Positions 43,422-51,933 of a stretch of DNA of 64,000 bases are shown here, piece by piece. The number at the start of each line of letters is the position of its first letter. The stretch's first letter is position 1. Origin of the DNA: Kordiimonas gwangyangensis DSM 19435 = JCM 12864 (lineage in GTDB: Bacteria > Pseudomonadota > Alphaproteobacteria > Sphingomonadales > Kordiimonadaceae); NCBI RefSeq assembly GCF_000375545.1, contig NZ_AQXF01000004.1, forward strand, positions 361,149 through 425,148, written 5' to 3'. Made by a program: the position numbers and the translations under genes. The notes beneath the pieces were generated by a model, which made no database searches, was not told the origin of the DNA, and saw nothing but the letters and a program-made list of their open reading frames with translations.

Positions 43422-44633
43422 ATGGCAATCGGTGTTGGCGGCTCGACAGCTGAACAGGAACTCGCAAAACTCAAGGACATGACGGCGGATGTGAAGCCGA
43501 TCACGGAGGCGGAGTTTGCGGCCCGTATCAAGCGCGCGCAGGAACGCATGGCAGAGGAGGGTGTGGCTGCAACCTATGTGAACGCGGGCACGAGTCTCTA
43601 TTATTTCACCGGCACCCGCTGGTGGCCAAGCGAACGCATGGTGGGCGCGCTGATCCCCGCGGAAGGGGACATCCACTATATCGCGCCGGCGTTCGAGATC
43701 AGCACACTCCGGGACTTCATGTGCATTGAAGGCACCGTCCACGGCTGGGAAGAGCACGAGAGCCCCTATGCGCTGTTCGCCAGCCTGCTTACGGAGCTTG
43801 GCCTTGAGGGCAAGGTCGCGCTTGATGAAGCTTGCCCGTTTTTCCTCTCAAACGGTGTGGCGAAGGCATCGCCCAGTACCGAATTTGTTGACGCGAAAGA
43901 CATTGTTGCTGCCTGCCGCATGCGCAAGTCCGCGGCGGAACTTGCCATCATGCAGCGCGCCAAGGATATGACCCTTGAAGTACACAAGGCCGCGGCCGCC
44001 ATGCTGCATGAAGGGGTGACGACGACGGAAGTCACCGCGTTTATTCATGAAGCGCACAAGCGCGTGGGCGCAAGCGGGTCTTATTTCTGTATCGTTCTGT
44101 TCGGTGAAGCGACAGCCTACCCGCACGGGGTGAAGAACCCGCAAACCCTGAAATCGGGCGACATGGTGCTGATTGATACCGGCTGTGACCTTCTTGGCTA
44201 CAAGTCGGATATCACCCGGTCTTATGTATTTGGTGAGGCGAGCGCGAAACAGCGTGAAGTCTGGAACCATGAGAAGGCGGCGCAGGCCCGCGCGTTTGAA
44301 GCAGCCAAACTTGGCACCCGCTGCGGCGATGTGGATATCGCGGCGCGCAGTCTGCTGGAAGAGTTCGGTTATGGCCCCGGCTATAATGTGCCCGGCCTGC
44401 CGCACCGTACCGGCCACGGCATTGGCCTTGATATCCACGAATGGCCTTACCTCGTAGCGTCAGACGATACGCCACTTGCGCCCGGCATGTGTTTCTCGAA
44501 CGAGCCGATGCTCTGCCTTTACGGTGAATTTGGTGTGCGGCTTGAGGACCATTTTTACATGACCGAAGACGGCCCCAAATGGTTCACCGAACCAAGCCAC
44601 AGCATTGATGACCCATTTGGGCTGGCGGCCTAG
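43422..44633 (+). CDS. Cytoplasmic M24 family metallopeptidase (Xaa-Pro peptidase-like)
   Basis: A 403-residue paralogue of the Tat-exported enzyme at 13601-14884 without its signal. It shares the LYYFTGTRWWPSERM block and the order of all motifs. Metal ligands are complete: Asp in LIDTGCD, Asp in SDITRSY, His in RTGHGIG, Glu in SNEPM and Glu in RLEDHF. A prolidase- or aminopeptidase-P-like role on peptides is likely. The start has AAGGAAGGG upstream. Its stop overlaps that of the convergent chorismate mutase gene in a CTAG. The two copies would cover both sides of the inner membrane. Confidence 0.92.
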   Translation: MAIGVGGSTAEQELAKLKDMTADVKPITEAEFAARIKRAQERMAEEGVAATYVNAGTSLYYFTGTRWWPSERMVGALIPAEGDIHYIAPAFEISTLRDFMCIEGTVHGWEEHESPYALFASLLTELGLEGKVALDEACPFFLSNGVAKASPSTEFVDAKDIVAACRMRKSAAELAIMQRAKDMTLEVHKAAAAMLHEGVTTTEVTAFIHEAHKRVGASGSYFCIVLFGEATAYPHGVKNPQTLKSGDMVLIDTGCDLLGYKSDITRSYVFGEASAKQREVWNHEKAAQARAFEAAKLGTRCGDVDIAARSLLEEFGYGPGYNVPGLPHRTGHGIGLDIHEWPYLVASDDTPLAPGMCFSNEPMLCLYGEFGVRLEDHFYMTEDGPKWFTEPSHSIDDPFGLAA

Positions 44634-45148
44634 TCGCACGCTTCAGGGTTAAGGCCTGCGGTCGCGACCGACCATACGTCGGGTGTGACCGCATTTGGCC
44701 TATAGAGCGCGGCGCAGCTTTCAAGAAGCGGCGCCGCTGCTTTGAGGGCGGTCAGGAATTCAGCGGTAAGGTCGTTGATCAGCGGCCTGATCTCGCCGGC
44801 GAGGTCAGGTGCTTGACCCTCAGGCACGTCCTCGCCCTGTTCCCATGCGGCAATCAATTTGCGCTGCACCGCTTTTGCGGCCTCCATCTGTGCGGTCACC
44901 GCGCGCGTGGCGAGCTGTTCATCAAGCCCAAGCTCGGTTGCCCGCGTAACGGTGGCCTTGATGACTGCTGCCTCGCGCTCCGGCGCTTCAACGGGAATAT
45001 GATGTTCCCACTTATAGTGCGCCACGCCGCGCATGACTTTGAGCCGCGCTTCAATGCTGTGTGCAAGTGCGTCCAGCCGCGCGTCGGCGGCAAATGCGCC
45101 GGGCGCGCTGAAGACGAGGACAAAAATAAGAGCAGCGTGGCGGAACAT
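44630..45148 (-). CDS. Secreted gamma-class chorismate mutase (AroQ type)
   Basis: A 172-residue protein with a signal peptide (MFRHAALIFVLVFSAPGAFA). The mature part is all-helical. It shows the sequence pattern of monofunctional exported AroQ-gamma enzymes: an Arg on helix 1 (SIEARL), then VAHYKWEHHIPVEAPEREAAV and QMEAAKAVQRKLIAAW. These turn chorismate into prephenate in the periplasm or outside; why is unclear in most bacteria. The RLxLM-type Arg, the Lys of YKW and the Glu/Gln of the last helices are present, so activity is plausible. It follows a histidine-phosphatase gene by 5 bases on the same strand. Confidence 0.8.
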   Translation of the reverse strand: MFRHAALIFVLVFSAPGAFAADARLDALAHSIEARLKVMRGVAHYKWEHHIPVEAPEREAAVIKATVTRATELGLDEQLATRAVTAQMEAAKAVQRKLIAAWEQGEDVPEGQAPDLAGEIRPLINDLTAEFLTALKAAAPLLESCAALYRPNAVTPDVWSVATAGLNPEACD

Positions 45149-45153
45149 TTGGG

Positions 45154-45663
45154 TTATTCGCCCTCCGGCAGCGCGGTGCGTGGTTCGCTATAATCGACAC
45201 GCAGGCTGTAGCCGCCTTTGCCGGGTGTCAGCACGTAAATGTGGTCATAGACGCGCTCATCCAGCTCTTCCATCGGGTCCTTGAGCAGGATACCGGCGAG
45301 GACCGGTGTGGTGTTGCTGTGGCCCAGCACCAGCACGGGCCCTTCAAGGCCCTTGAGCTGTTTGGCGAGCTCGTTCAGGTCGCTCGGGTCATAGCTTTCT
45401 ACCTCAAGCCCGAAGCCTGCGGCAGTCGGGGCGGCGGTCTGCTGCGTGCGTTTATAGTCGGTCGACAGGACGGTTTTGATGTCCTTGTCCTCAAAATAGC
45501 CCGCCAGCCATTCAGCGCGCTTGAGGCCTTCTGGTGTCAGCGCAGGGTCACGGCTACCGTCGGCTACCTTTTCGGCATGACGCACGAGGTAAAGCACCGG
45601 CTCTGCTGATGCAGGCAGCGCGAGGAAGATGAAAGACAACAGGGCAAGGGTCAGTTTGCGCAT
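45154..45663 (-). CDS. Secreted histidine phosphatase family protein
   Basis: About 169 residues. A signal peptide (MRKLTLALLSFIFLALPASA) precedes a phosphoglycerate-mutase-like domain with the catalytic VRHAEK motif and the second His in VLGHSNTTP. It probably removes phosphate from a small periplasmic substrate. The start at 45663 is chosen because AGGA lies nine bases upstream; the Met three codons earlier has its AAGG directly against the ATG. It sits between the alpha/beta hydrolase and chorismate mutase genes, all three minus-strand, closely spaced and exported, so they look like one operon. Confidence 0.88.
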   Translation of the reverse strand: MRKLTLALLSFIFLALPASAEPVLYLVRHAEKVADGSRDPALTPEGLKRAEWLAGYFEDKDIKTVLSTDYKRTQQTAAPTAAGFGLEVESYDPSDLNELAKQLKGLEGPVLVLGHSNTTPVLAGILLKDPMEELDERVYDHIYVLTPGKGGYSLRVDYSEPRTALPEGE

Positions 45664-45674
45664 CGAGGGCATCC

Positions 45675-46550
45675 TTATTGGCAGTTTTTCTGCATCCAGT
45701 TGGTGACTTTCTCCATAAAGGCGATACGACCCCAGGAGAAGCTGTGGTCAGCGTCCATCACCACATGGGAGAAGGGTTTGGCGTCGGCCATCTGTGCGGC
45801 TTCGGCAAGCGGGATCTGAATATCCAGCGGCACGACGGTGTCGAGCCCGCCGGAGACAATCATCAGCGCCCGGCCTTCAAACGCCGCCATTTTGCCCTTG
45901 AGGGAATAGTCATCCACATTGGCTTTGGTCTCGGTCACCAGATCAGCGAAGGAATAGCCGTCAAGGCCCGGCACGGGCGCTTGCGCTGCTGTGCTCACAA
46001 CTGCTTCGCTGCTGGCCGCGCCAACAAAAGGCGCGAGGTCTGCGGGGGCTGCGGCGACGGTGCAGAGCACACCCTTATCCGCAGCACCAGTATAAATGGC
46101 GTTGAAGCCGCCAAGGCTGTGGCCAAACAGGCTGACGCGTGTGGGGTCAATGCGCATCTCGCCCGCCTTGCCTTTTTCGCGCACATAAGCGAGCGCCGCT
46201 GCAGCATCCTCCGTCACGTGGCGCACGCTATAGTCTCCGCCGCTGCCCCATGCGCCGCGATAATGGAAATAGAGCGTGTTGAAGCCCGCGCGCCTCAGCG
46301 ACTGCGCGAGATCAAGGTTCTTCTCATTGCCCGGAAAGCCGTGCAGCATCACCACGGTCGGGTGCGGGCCGGGGCCGTTCGCGGTATACATGTGGCCAAC
46401 CATCTCGGTGCCGCCGCTTGGTACCGTCAGCTCAATCAGGCCGGGCGGGAAATCGCGGTTCACGTCCGCTGGGTCCTCAAGCACCGGATTCGCGGCATGC
46501 GCTGCGACGCTGATGGTGGTTGCAAGCAAGGCAATGAGTGTATGTTTCAT
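45675..46550 (-). CDS. Secreted alpha/beta hydrolase
   Basis: About 291 residues. A signal peptide (MKHTLIALLATTISVAAHA) precedes a peptidase S9/dienelactone-hydrolase-like domain. The nucleophile Ser is in GHSLGG, the acid probably the Asp in GGLDTVVP and the His in DADHSFSW. The oxyanion segment is MLHGFPGNEKNL. Substrate unknown; esters or peptides are possible. The start at 46550 follows GGGGGATATC. It lies 11 bases upstream of the histidine-phosphatase gene, so the two are probably co-transcribed with the chorismate mutase gene after them. Confidence 0.88.
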   Translation of the reverse strand: MKHTLIALLATTISVAAHAANPVLEDPADVNRDFPPGLIELTVPSGGTEMVGHMYTANGPGPHPTVVMLHGFPGNEKNLDLAQSLRRAGFNTLYFHYRGAWGSGGDYSVRHVTEDAAAALAYVREKGKAGEMRIDPTRVSLFGHSLGGFNAIYTGAADKGVLCTVAAAPADLAPFVGAASSEAVVSTAAQAPVPGLDGYSFADLVTETKANVDDYSLKGKMAAFEGRALMIVSGGLDTVVPLDIQIPLAEAAQMADAKPFSHVVMDADHSFSWGRIAFMEKVTNWMQKNCQ

Positions 46551-46603
46551 GATATCCCCCAAGGCTGGTTTCGTCCCTGAGCTTGAGCATATTGGCGCGA
46601 CTG

Positions 46604-47875
46604 TCAATCCCGCTTGAGCCAGTGCAGCATGCCATTGGCTGCTTGCCGTCCTTCGGCCATGCAGGCGGTTAGCAGGTAACCGCCGGTGGGGGCTTCCCAG
46701 TCCAGCATTTCACCAGCCACAAACTGGCCGGGCACGGCTTTGAGCATCAGGTGTTCATCAACCGCGTCAAAACACACACCGCCCGCAACGCTGATTGCCT
46801 CAGCAACCGGGCGGGTGGTGGTAAGCTCAAGCGGCAGGGTCTTGATGCCCGCGGCGACTTTTTCGGGCACATCGAAGGTGGCGGGTGGCAACAGCTCCCG
46901 CAGCAGCGCGGCTTTGATGCCTGTCAGGCCGGTCGCGCGCTTGAGGTGGGTCGCGAATGATTTTTTACCACGTGGGCGCGCGAGCGCGTCCGACAACTGC
47001 TTGACTGTGCGGTCCGGTGTCAGGTCGATCGTCAGAACAGCTTTGCCCTCGGCCTCGATCGTGTCCCTGAGGCTTGCGGAAAGCGCATAGACCGAACTGC
47101 CCTCGATGCCGTGGTGGGTGACGATAAAATCGCCCTGTACCGTTTGCCCCTTGTGGCCAAGCAGCACATTCTTGACCGGCTCACCCGCGAAACGCCCGGA
47201 GAGGAATTCGCTCCAGCCATGGTTGAAGCCGCAGTTGGCGGGCCTGAAGGGGGCAAGCGGAATGCCCGCAGCTTCAAAAGCGCTTGTCCAGTTACCGTTG
47301 CCACCAAGCCGCGGCCAGCTTGTGCCGCCGAAGGCGAATAGGGTCGTGCGAGCCTTTACCGTGCGGGGGCCGCCCGGGGTTTCAAACAGGTGCGCATCGT
47401 CCTGCCAGCCCACCCAGCGGTGGCGGGTGTGAAGGGTTGCATCACCTTCCCCCAGTTGCGCCAGCCACGCGCGGAGGAGCGGAGAGCCCTTGAATACTTC
47501 TGGGAACACACGGCCCGAACTGCCGACAAAAGTGGGGGTGCCAAGGCCATCCGCCCAAGCGCGGATATCGTCCGGTGTGAAATGACGAACGGCTGCGCTG
47601 ACCCTGTCTGTTGCCGCGCCATAGCGGGTGAGGAACTGCTCCAGCGGTTCCGAGTGGGTGATGTTGAGGCCCGATTTTCCCGCCATCAGGAACTTGCGCG
47701 CCGGTGTCGGCATGGCCTCGAAGATATGAACAGCATGCCCGGCACGTGTTAGCACTTCGGCCGCCATCAGCCCAGCCGGGCCGCCACCCATGATGGCAAT
47801 ATCCACCTCTAATATAGGCTGTGTCACTGGCGCTGATGCTCCGTCCTCATGTTGCGCGCACCGTAGCTTTTTCAC
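46604..47875 (-). CDS. HI0933/TIGR03862 family flavoprotein
   Basis: A 423-residue FAD-dependent oxidoreductase-like protein. The dinucleotide motif AIMGGGPAGLMAAEVL occupies residues 27-42 and the family block RKFLMAGKSGLNITHSEP follows. The C terminus has GGVCFDAVDEHLM and the GEMLDWEAPTGGYLL FAD segment. Function in the family is not established. The GTG at 47875 is the first start; a GTG at 47827 is an alternative with GGAG ten bases before it. It is divergent from the nonulosonate locus, 215 bases away, and 53 bases upstream of the hydrolase gene. Confidence 0.87.
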   Translation of the reverse strand: MKKLRCAQHEDGASAPVTQPILEVDIAIMGGGPAGLMAAEVLTRAGHAVHIFEAMPTPARKFLMAGKSGLNITHSEPLEQFLTRYGAATDRVSAAVRHFTPDDIRAWADGLGTPTFVGSSGRVFPEVFKGSPLLRAWLAQLGEGDATLHTRHRWVGWQDDAHLFETPGGPRTVKARTTLFAFGGTSWPRLGGNGNWTSAFEAAGIPLAPFRPANCGFNHGWSEFLSGRFAGEPVKNVLLGHKGQTVQGDFIVTHHGIEGSSVYALSASLRDTIEAEGKAVLTIDLTPDRTVKQLSDALARPRGKKSFATHLKRATGLTGIKAALLRELLPPATFDVPEKVAAGIKTLPLELTTTRPVAEAISVAGGVCFDAVDEHLMLKAVPGQFVAGEMLDWEAPTGGYLLTACMAEGRQAANGMLHWLKRD

Positions 47876-48007
47876 GCATCAGCGGCAAGTATGACCCACA
47901 CGGTGCTGGTGATTTTGGGCAGAATCTGCACGGCAAAACCGCCGATTTGGAACGCCGGTTCCAGATTTTCGCTTTAGATATATATTATTAACACTTGGCA
48001 TATAGCA

Positions 48008-48023
48008 TGCATGGTGGCATGCA
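48008..48023. repeat. Inverted repeat in the gap before the nonulosonate locus
   Basis: TGCATG and CATGCA pair perfectly around GTGG. It sits just downstream of an AT-rich run (TATATATTATTAACAC) that may hold the promoter for the locus. It could be an operator. No gene is seen in the 215-base gap. Confidence 0.35.
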
Positions 48024-48090
48024 CTGTTTGGGTGCAGCCGGGGCTTGGGGAACAAATGGGTTCCTGTCCCGATACGGTTGGGAGAGTACT

Positions 48091-49011
48091 TTGACGCGGG
48101 CGTCAATCATCATTGAATGTGGCAGGAAGTCGGGTCTAGGGCGCGTCAGGCGTACGCTTACGCTCGCACGGGCCCTCAAGGCGCAAGGTTTTGCCTGCGA
48201 CGTCTATGTCACGAGCGGCGAAGGCAGCGACCTGATAGAAGCCATGGGCTTCTCGGCATTGCCGGTCGCAAACCTGCCAAAACAGTTTGATTTCCTCGTT
48301 ATGGACACCTGCAGCCAGACGGCTGATGAGGTGACGGCGCTTTGTGCCCGTGCGCGGCTCAGCTGTGTGATTGATGACCTGGCGGAACGCCCGGTCACCT
48401 GTGATTTTGTCATCAACCCCAATCTTTATGCGCCGGGCCTTGATTACTCCGCCTACAAGGCGCAGGAAATCTTCCGTGGGCCATCCTGCGCGCTGGTGGA
48501 TGATGTGTTTTTCTCGAACGCGCAGCCTTACGCGGCACGTACTGGTTTTGTGGTCAGCTTTGGTGGCACCGATGATGGCAGCCTTGCCGCACCTGTCGCG
48601 GCAGAACTCCATGCCCGCACGGGTGAGCCGGTTTACGTGCCCATCCCATCCTATCAGGAACCATGTGCCGCGCTCCTCGCACTTGACGGGGACCAGATCA
48701 CCATCCTGCGTGGCGCTGATATGCCTGCGCTTCTGGGCCGCGCGCGCACCTATGTGGGGGCGGCGGGGGCAACGGTGCTTGAAGCGCTCGCTGCAGGCTG
48801 CAAGGTTTGCGCAACTGCGACACAGGCGGACCAGCACAAAAATGTGGGTTTCCTGCCCGAGATTGGCGTGGCCACGCTTGATGCTTACGACCCGCATAAT
48901 GTCTCTGTTCTCGCGCTATTGCAGCACCGGGAACCGGCGGGCGAGGCAGCTATTCGCGCTGGCGCGGCGGACAATATTGCGGCCAAAATGGCTGAGGTTG
49001 CCTTCGCCTGA
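48091..49011 (+). CDS. PseG-like nucleotide-sugar hydrolase homologue lacking the catalytic His
   Basis: About 306 residues with the two-domain GT-B-like fold of PseG, the enzyme that removes UDP from the pseudaminic acid precursor. The C-terminal half shows the family pattern (VGAAGATVLEALAAGCKVCATA, then Gln-His-Lys-Asn). In PseG the first loop is GxGHxxR and its His is catalytic; here it reads SGLGRVRR, so the His is replaced by Arg. The protein may use another base, act on a different donor or have become a transferase or binder. The start is probably the TTG at 48091 with GGGAGAG upstream; the frame further left has no family match. A PseI-like gene follows. Confidence 0.75.
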   Translation: MTRASIIIECGRKSGLGRVRRTLTLARALKAQGFACDVYVTSGEGSDLIEAMGFSALPVANLPKQFDFLVMDTCSQTADEVTALCARARLSCVIDDLAERPVTCDFVINPNLYAPGLDYSAYKAQEIFRGPSCALVDDVFFSNAQPYAARTGFVVSFGGTDDGSLAAPVAAELHARTGEPVYVPIPSYQEPCAALLALDGDQITILRGADMPALLGRARTYVGAAGATVLEALAAGCKVCATATQADQHKNVGFLPEIGVATLDAYDPHNVSVLALLQHREPAGEAAIRAGAADNIAAKMAEVAFA

Positions 49012-49139
49012 GGGTGCGCAAATCCCGCTCACATGTTGCACAGGTGTCCGCACACACGATCAAGGCTTGCATTTACCAATATTTCCAATGAATTATGGTG
49101 CTGACGGGTCGGTCGTCGTGCATTTTGAAACAGGGTCTT

Positions 49140-50195
49140 ATGTTCAACCGCACCTTCGACATTGAAGGCAGAAAAATTGGTGACGGCGCACCGCCCCTTG
49201 TGGTGGCGGAAATCTCCGGCAACCATGGCGGAACCCTTGAGGGCGCACTTGAGCTGATCACTGCCTGCGCCGAGGCGGGCGCCGAAGCGGTGAAGTTCCA
49301 GACCTACACCCCTGATACCATTACACTAAAAAGCGATGCCCCGGCCTTCCGTGTGGAAGGTCAGCTCTGGGCAGGACGAACACTCCATGATCTTTATCAG
49401 GAAGCGCACACGCCGTTCGAGTGGCACGAGGCCATGTTCAAGCATGCCCGTAAACTGGGATTGATTGCGTTCAGTGCGCCCTTCGACCCGAGCGCGGTTG
49501 ATCTTCTGAGCAAGCTCGACGCGCCAGCCTACAAGATCGCGTCCTGCGAGCTGGTGGATATCGGGCTTATTGAGAAGGTGGCTGCCACAGGGAAACCCGT
49601 GATGGTCTCCACCGGTGCTGCGACAGATGAAGAACTGGCGGAAGCACTTTCGGTTCTCAAGGCCCACAATGTGGACGAGGTGTGCGTGCTGCACTGTATC
49701 AGCGCCTATCCCACAGATATGGCAGATGCGAACCTCGCCTCCATTCCTCACATCAGTGGTAAGTACGGTGTCACAACCGGCTTTTCTGACCATACACTGG
49801 GCCTGAACGCGGCGCTGGCAGCGGTGGCGCTCGGTGCTTCCGTGATTGAGAAACACGTGTGCCTCACGCGCGATGACGGTGCGATCGACAGCGCCTTTTC
49901 GCTGGAGCCGCAGGAACTTAAGGCACTCATTGAACAGTCGAACGCTGTTCATGCCGCCATCGGTAGCCCAAAGACAGCGCCGCTTGAGGTGGAAAAAGAG
50001 AGCCTTCGATTCCGGCGCTCGCTTTATGTTACGAAAGACCTTAAGAAGGGGGAGAGGCTGGACAGCGGATGTGTTCGCAGCGTGCGGCCAAGTGGGGGAT
50101 TGCACACAAGGCACCTGCCTGATGTATTGGGGCGGACCCTCAACCGGGATGTGCCACAAGGTAGCCCGTTAAGCTGGGATATGCTGGAAGAATGA
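49140..50195 (+). CDS. pseI: NeuB/PseI-type nonulosonate synthase
   Basis: A 351-residue synthase that condenses phosphoenolpyruvate with a six-carbon amino sugar to form a nine-carbon acid. The barrel carries VAEISGNHGG, AVKFQTYTPDTIT, LHDLYQEAHTPFEWH, FSAPFD and KIASCELVD, then GFSDHT and EKHVCLTRDDGAIDSAFS. The LYQEAHTP block is typical of pseudaminic acid synthase PseI, less so of NeuB or LegI. A C-terminal SAF domain (residues about 285-345) is present. The ATG at 49140 has a weak ribosome site. The stop overlaps the ATP-grasp start in an ATGA, so the two are coupled. Confidence 0.9.
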   Translation: MFNRTFDIEGRKIGDGAPPLVVAEISGNHGGTLEGALELITACAEAGAEAVKFQTYTPDTITLKSDAPAFRVEGQLWAGRTLHDLYQEAHTPFEWHEAMFKHARKLGLIAFSAPFDPSAVDLLSKLDAPAYKIASCELVDIGLIEKVAATGKPVMVSTGAATDEELAEALSVLKAHNVDEVCVLHCISAYPTDMADANLASIPHISGKYGVTTGFSDHTLGLNAALAAVALGASVIEKHVCLTRDDGAIDSAFSLEPQELKALIEQSNAVHAAIGSPKTAPLEVEKESLRFRRSLYVTKDLKKGERLDSGCVRSVRPSGGLHTRHLPDVLGRTLNRDVPQGSPLSWDMLEE

Positions 50196-51154
50196 CAGGG
50201 ACGGACACCATAAACTGCCTGATCACGAGCGCGTCTGCGAAGGTGTTGCTTGTTGAGGCATTTGGTGCTGTCCTGCATCCCATGGGCGGGAAGGTTGTGG
50301 CGTCGGACATGGACAAGGACTGCTGCGCCGGGCAGTTTGCCGACGCTTTTGAGGTTCTGCCAAAGGACGGTGATACTTCCTATGAGGCACAGGTCCTCGA
50401 TATCTGCGCGCGGCATGATATCTCCCTCCTGATCCCGACGCGGGACGGTGAACTGCAGCAGCTCGCACGCATGAAGCCGAAACTTGAGGCCATGGGTGTT
50501 GCCGTGCCACTACCGGATGCTGATGTGCTGGCGCTGGCGCAGGACAAAAAAGACTTTCAGAAATACTGTGCGGACCGTGGTTTCCCCGTGCTGCCCATCG
50601 CAGATGTGCATGAGGAAAACGCTTTCCCCATTTTCATGCGCCACCGGAACGGCACGTTTACGGGCGGCGGCGTTATGGTGGAAAGCCTTTCTGCCTTCCA
50701 GCGCCTCGGTGTTGATGTAAATGACTATGTCATGCAGCCCTATGTGACCGACCGGGAGCTGAGCTGCGATATCCTGATGGATTTTGACGGCAAGCCCATC
50801 CAGGCCGCGGTGCGGGAACGCCTGAAGCTGGTGAATGGGGAGAGCTGGCGGTCCCGGATTGTGGACCTGCCTGCGGTGAGCGAGCTGGCACTCAAGATCG
50901 CGGCTGACCTTGGCCTCAGGGGCCATAATCTCGCGCAGTTTTTCTATAATGAGGAAGACGGCCCGCGGGTGATTGAAGTGAACGCGCGCTTTGGCGGCTG
51001 TTCGAACCTCAGCATCCAAGGTGGCCTTGCCTCGCCCGAGCGTATCGTCGGCTTGATGCGGGGCGACGAGACCGTGCGCGACCCGCGCGACATTAAAACC
51101 GGCCTGATGTCCATGCGCTATGCCACCGACCGGCTGGTGATGCCTGGCGAATGA
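50192..51154 (+). CDS. ATP-grasp protein of the nonulosonate locus
   Basis: A 320-residue carbamoyl-phosphate-synthase-like ATP-grasp ligase. The N-terminal Rossmann-like part ends in DISLLIPTRDGEL, followed by the lid and a C-terminal metal site (VIEVNARFGGCS, with Glu and Asn ligands). These enzymes join a carboxylate to an amine or thiol through an acyl phosphate. It is coupled by ATGA to the PseI-like gene and precedes the SpsF-like gene by 6 bases. Attaching an amino acid or similar group to the sugar is an attractive but unproven role. Such genes also occur in other pse-like clusters, from general knowledge. Confidence 0.85.
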   Translation: MTGTDTINCLITSASAKVLLVEAFGAVLHPMGGKVVASDMDKDCCAGQFADAFEVLPKDGDTSYEAQVLDICARHDISLLIPTRDGELQQLARMKPKLEAMGVAVPLPDADVLALAQDKKDFQKYCADRGFPVLPIADVHEENAFPIFMRHRNGTFTGGGVMVESLSAFQRLGVDVNDYVMQPYVTDRELSCDILMDFDGKPIQAAVRERLKLVNGESWRSRIVDLPAVSELALKIAADLGLRGHNLAQFFYNEEDGPRVIEVNARFGGCSNLSIQGGLASPERIVGLMRGDETVRDPRDIKTGLMSMRYATDRLVMPGE

Positions 51155-51160
51155 CTGTCT

Positions 51161-51922
51161 ATGGCTGATCTCAACTGCATATGTGTGATACAGGCGCGGC
51201 GCACCTCCAGCCGCCTGCCTGACAAGGTTCTCAAGACCCTTGGCGGGGTGCCGGTGCTTCAGCGTGTGGTGGACCGGGCAACGGCAATTGAAGGTGTGGA
51301 TAAGGTCATCGTCGCGATCCCGGAAGGGGATTATAACCTACCACTCAAGGAAGCTGCGGAAGCCGTTGGCGCCGCTGTTGTTACGGGTAGCGAGACTGAC
51401 GTCCTAGCCCGTTATCTTTCAGCGCTTGAGGCGCATCCGGCGAAATATGTGATGCGCATTACGTCTGATTGCCCGTTCCTTGATCCGGAAGTTTCGGGAG
51501 GCATGCTGGCCGGTATGATTGAAAGCGGAGCGGATTATGCCGTCACCTCACTTTGGCCTCATGGCCTTGATAGTGAAAGCATGACGGCAGAGGCTCTGAG
51601 GCTGGCAGGCGTCCAGGCCAAAAATCCGCTCGACCGGGAACACGTAACCTTGTGGTTGAAACGGTCAGAGCAGATATCCCGCTACAACCACCGGGCAGAA
51701 TATAACTACTCAGGTGAGCAGCGATGGGTGCTGGATTACCCTGAAGACTATGCTTTCCTTGAAGCGCTATGCGCAGTGCTGCCGCCATACCCGGCCATGC
51801 CGGGCTGGCGCGAGGTGCTGAAGGCCTGTGAAGACAATCCCGAAATCGGCAGCATCAACCGTGGCCGCGCGGAAGAGTGGGCGGCACTTACCCGGCAGAT
51901 ATACAAGGATGCGGCCAGCTAG
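51161..51922 (+). CDS. SpsF-like cytidylyltransferase family protein
   Basis: A 253-residue protein of the CMP-sugar synthetase-like family (SpsF of spore coat polysaccharide synthesis). The N-terminal CVIQARRTSSRLPDKVLKTLGG is the nucleotide-binding signature, and TSDCPFLDPEV holds the metal-binding Asp. It probably activates the nine-carbon sugar made by the upstream synthase with CMP, taking the place of PseF or NeuA. It ends the four-gene set; the convergent ornithine decarboxylase gene stops 11 bases away. Confidence 0.85.
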   Translation: MADLNCICVIQARRTSSRLPDKVLKTLGGVPVLQRVVDRATAIEGVDKVIVAIPEGDYNLPLKEAAEAVGAAVVTGSETDVLARYLSALEAHPAKYVMRITSDCPFLDPEVSGGMLAGMIESGADYAVTSLWPHGLDSESMTAEALRLAGVQAKNPLDREHVTLWLKRSEQISRYNHRAEYNYSGEQRWVLDYPEDYAFLEALCAVLPPYPAMPGWREVLKACEDNPEIGSINRGRAEEWAALTRQIYKDAAS

Positions 51923-51933
51923 CCGCACCCGCG

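Noticed and set aside
47995-48090. ATG start 96 bases upstream of the PseG-like gene
   Set aside because: The extra 32 residues have no match to PseG N termini, while the TTG at 48091 has a good ribosome site and gives the usual length.
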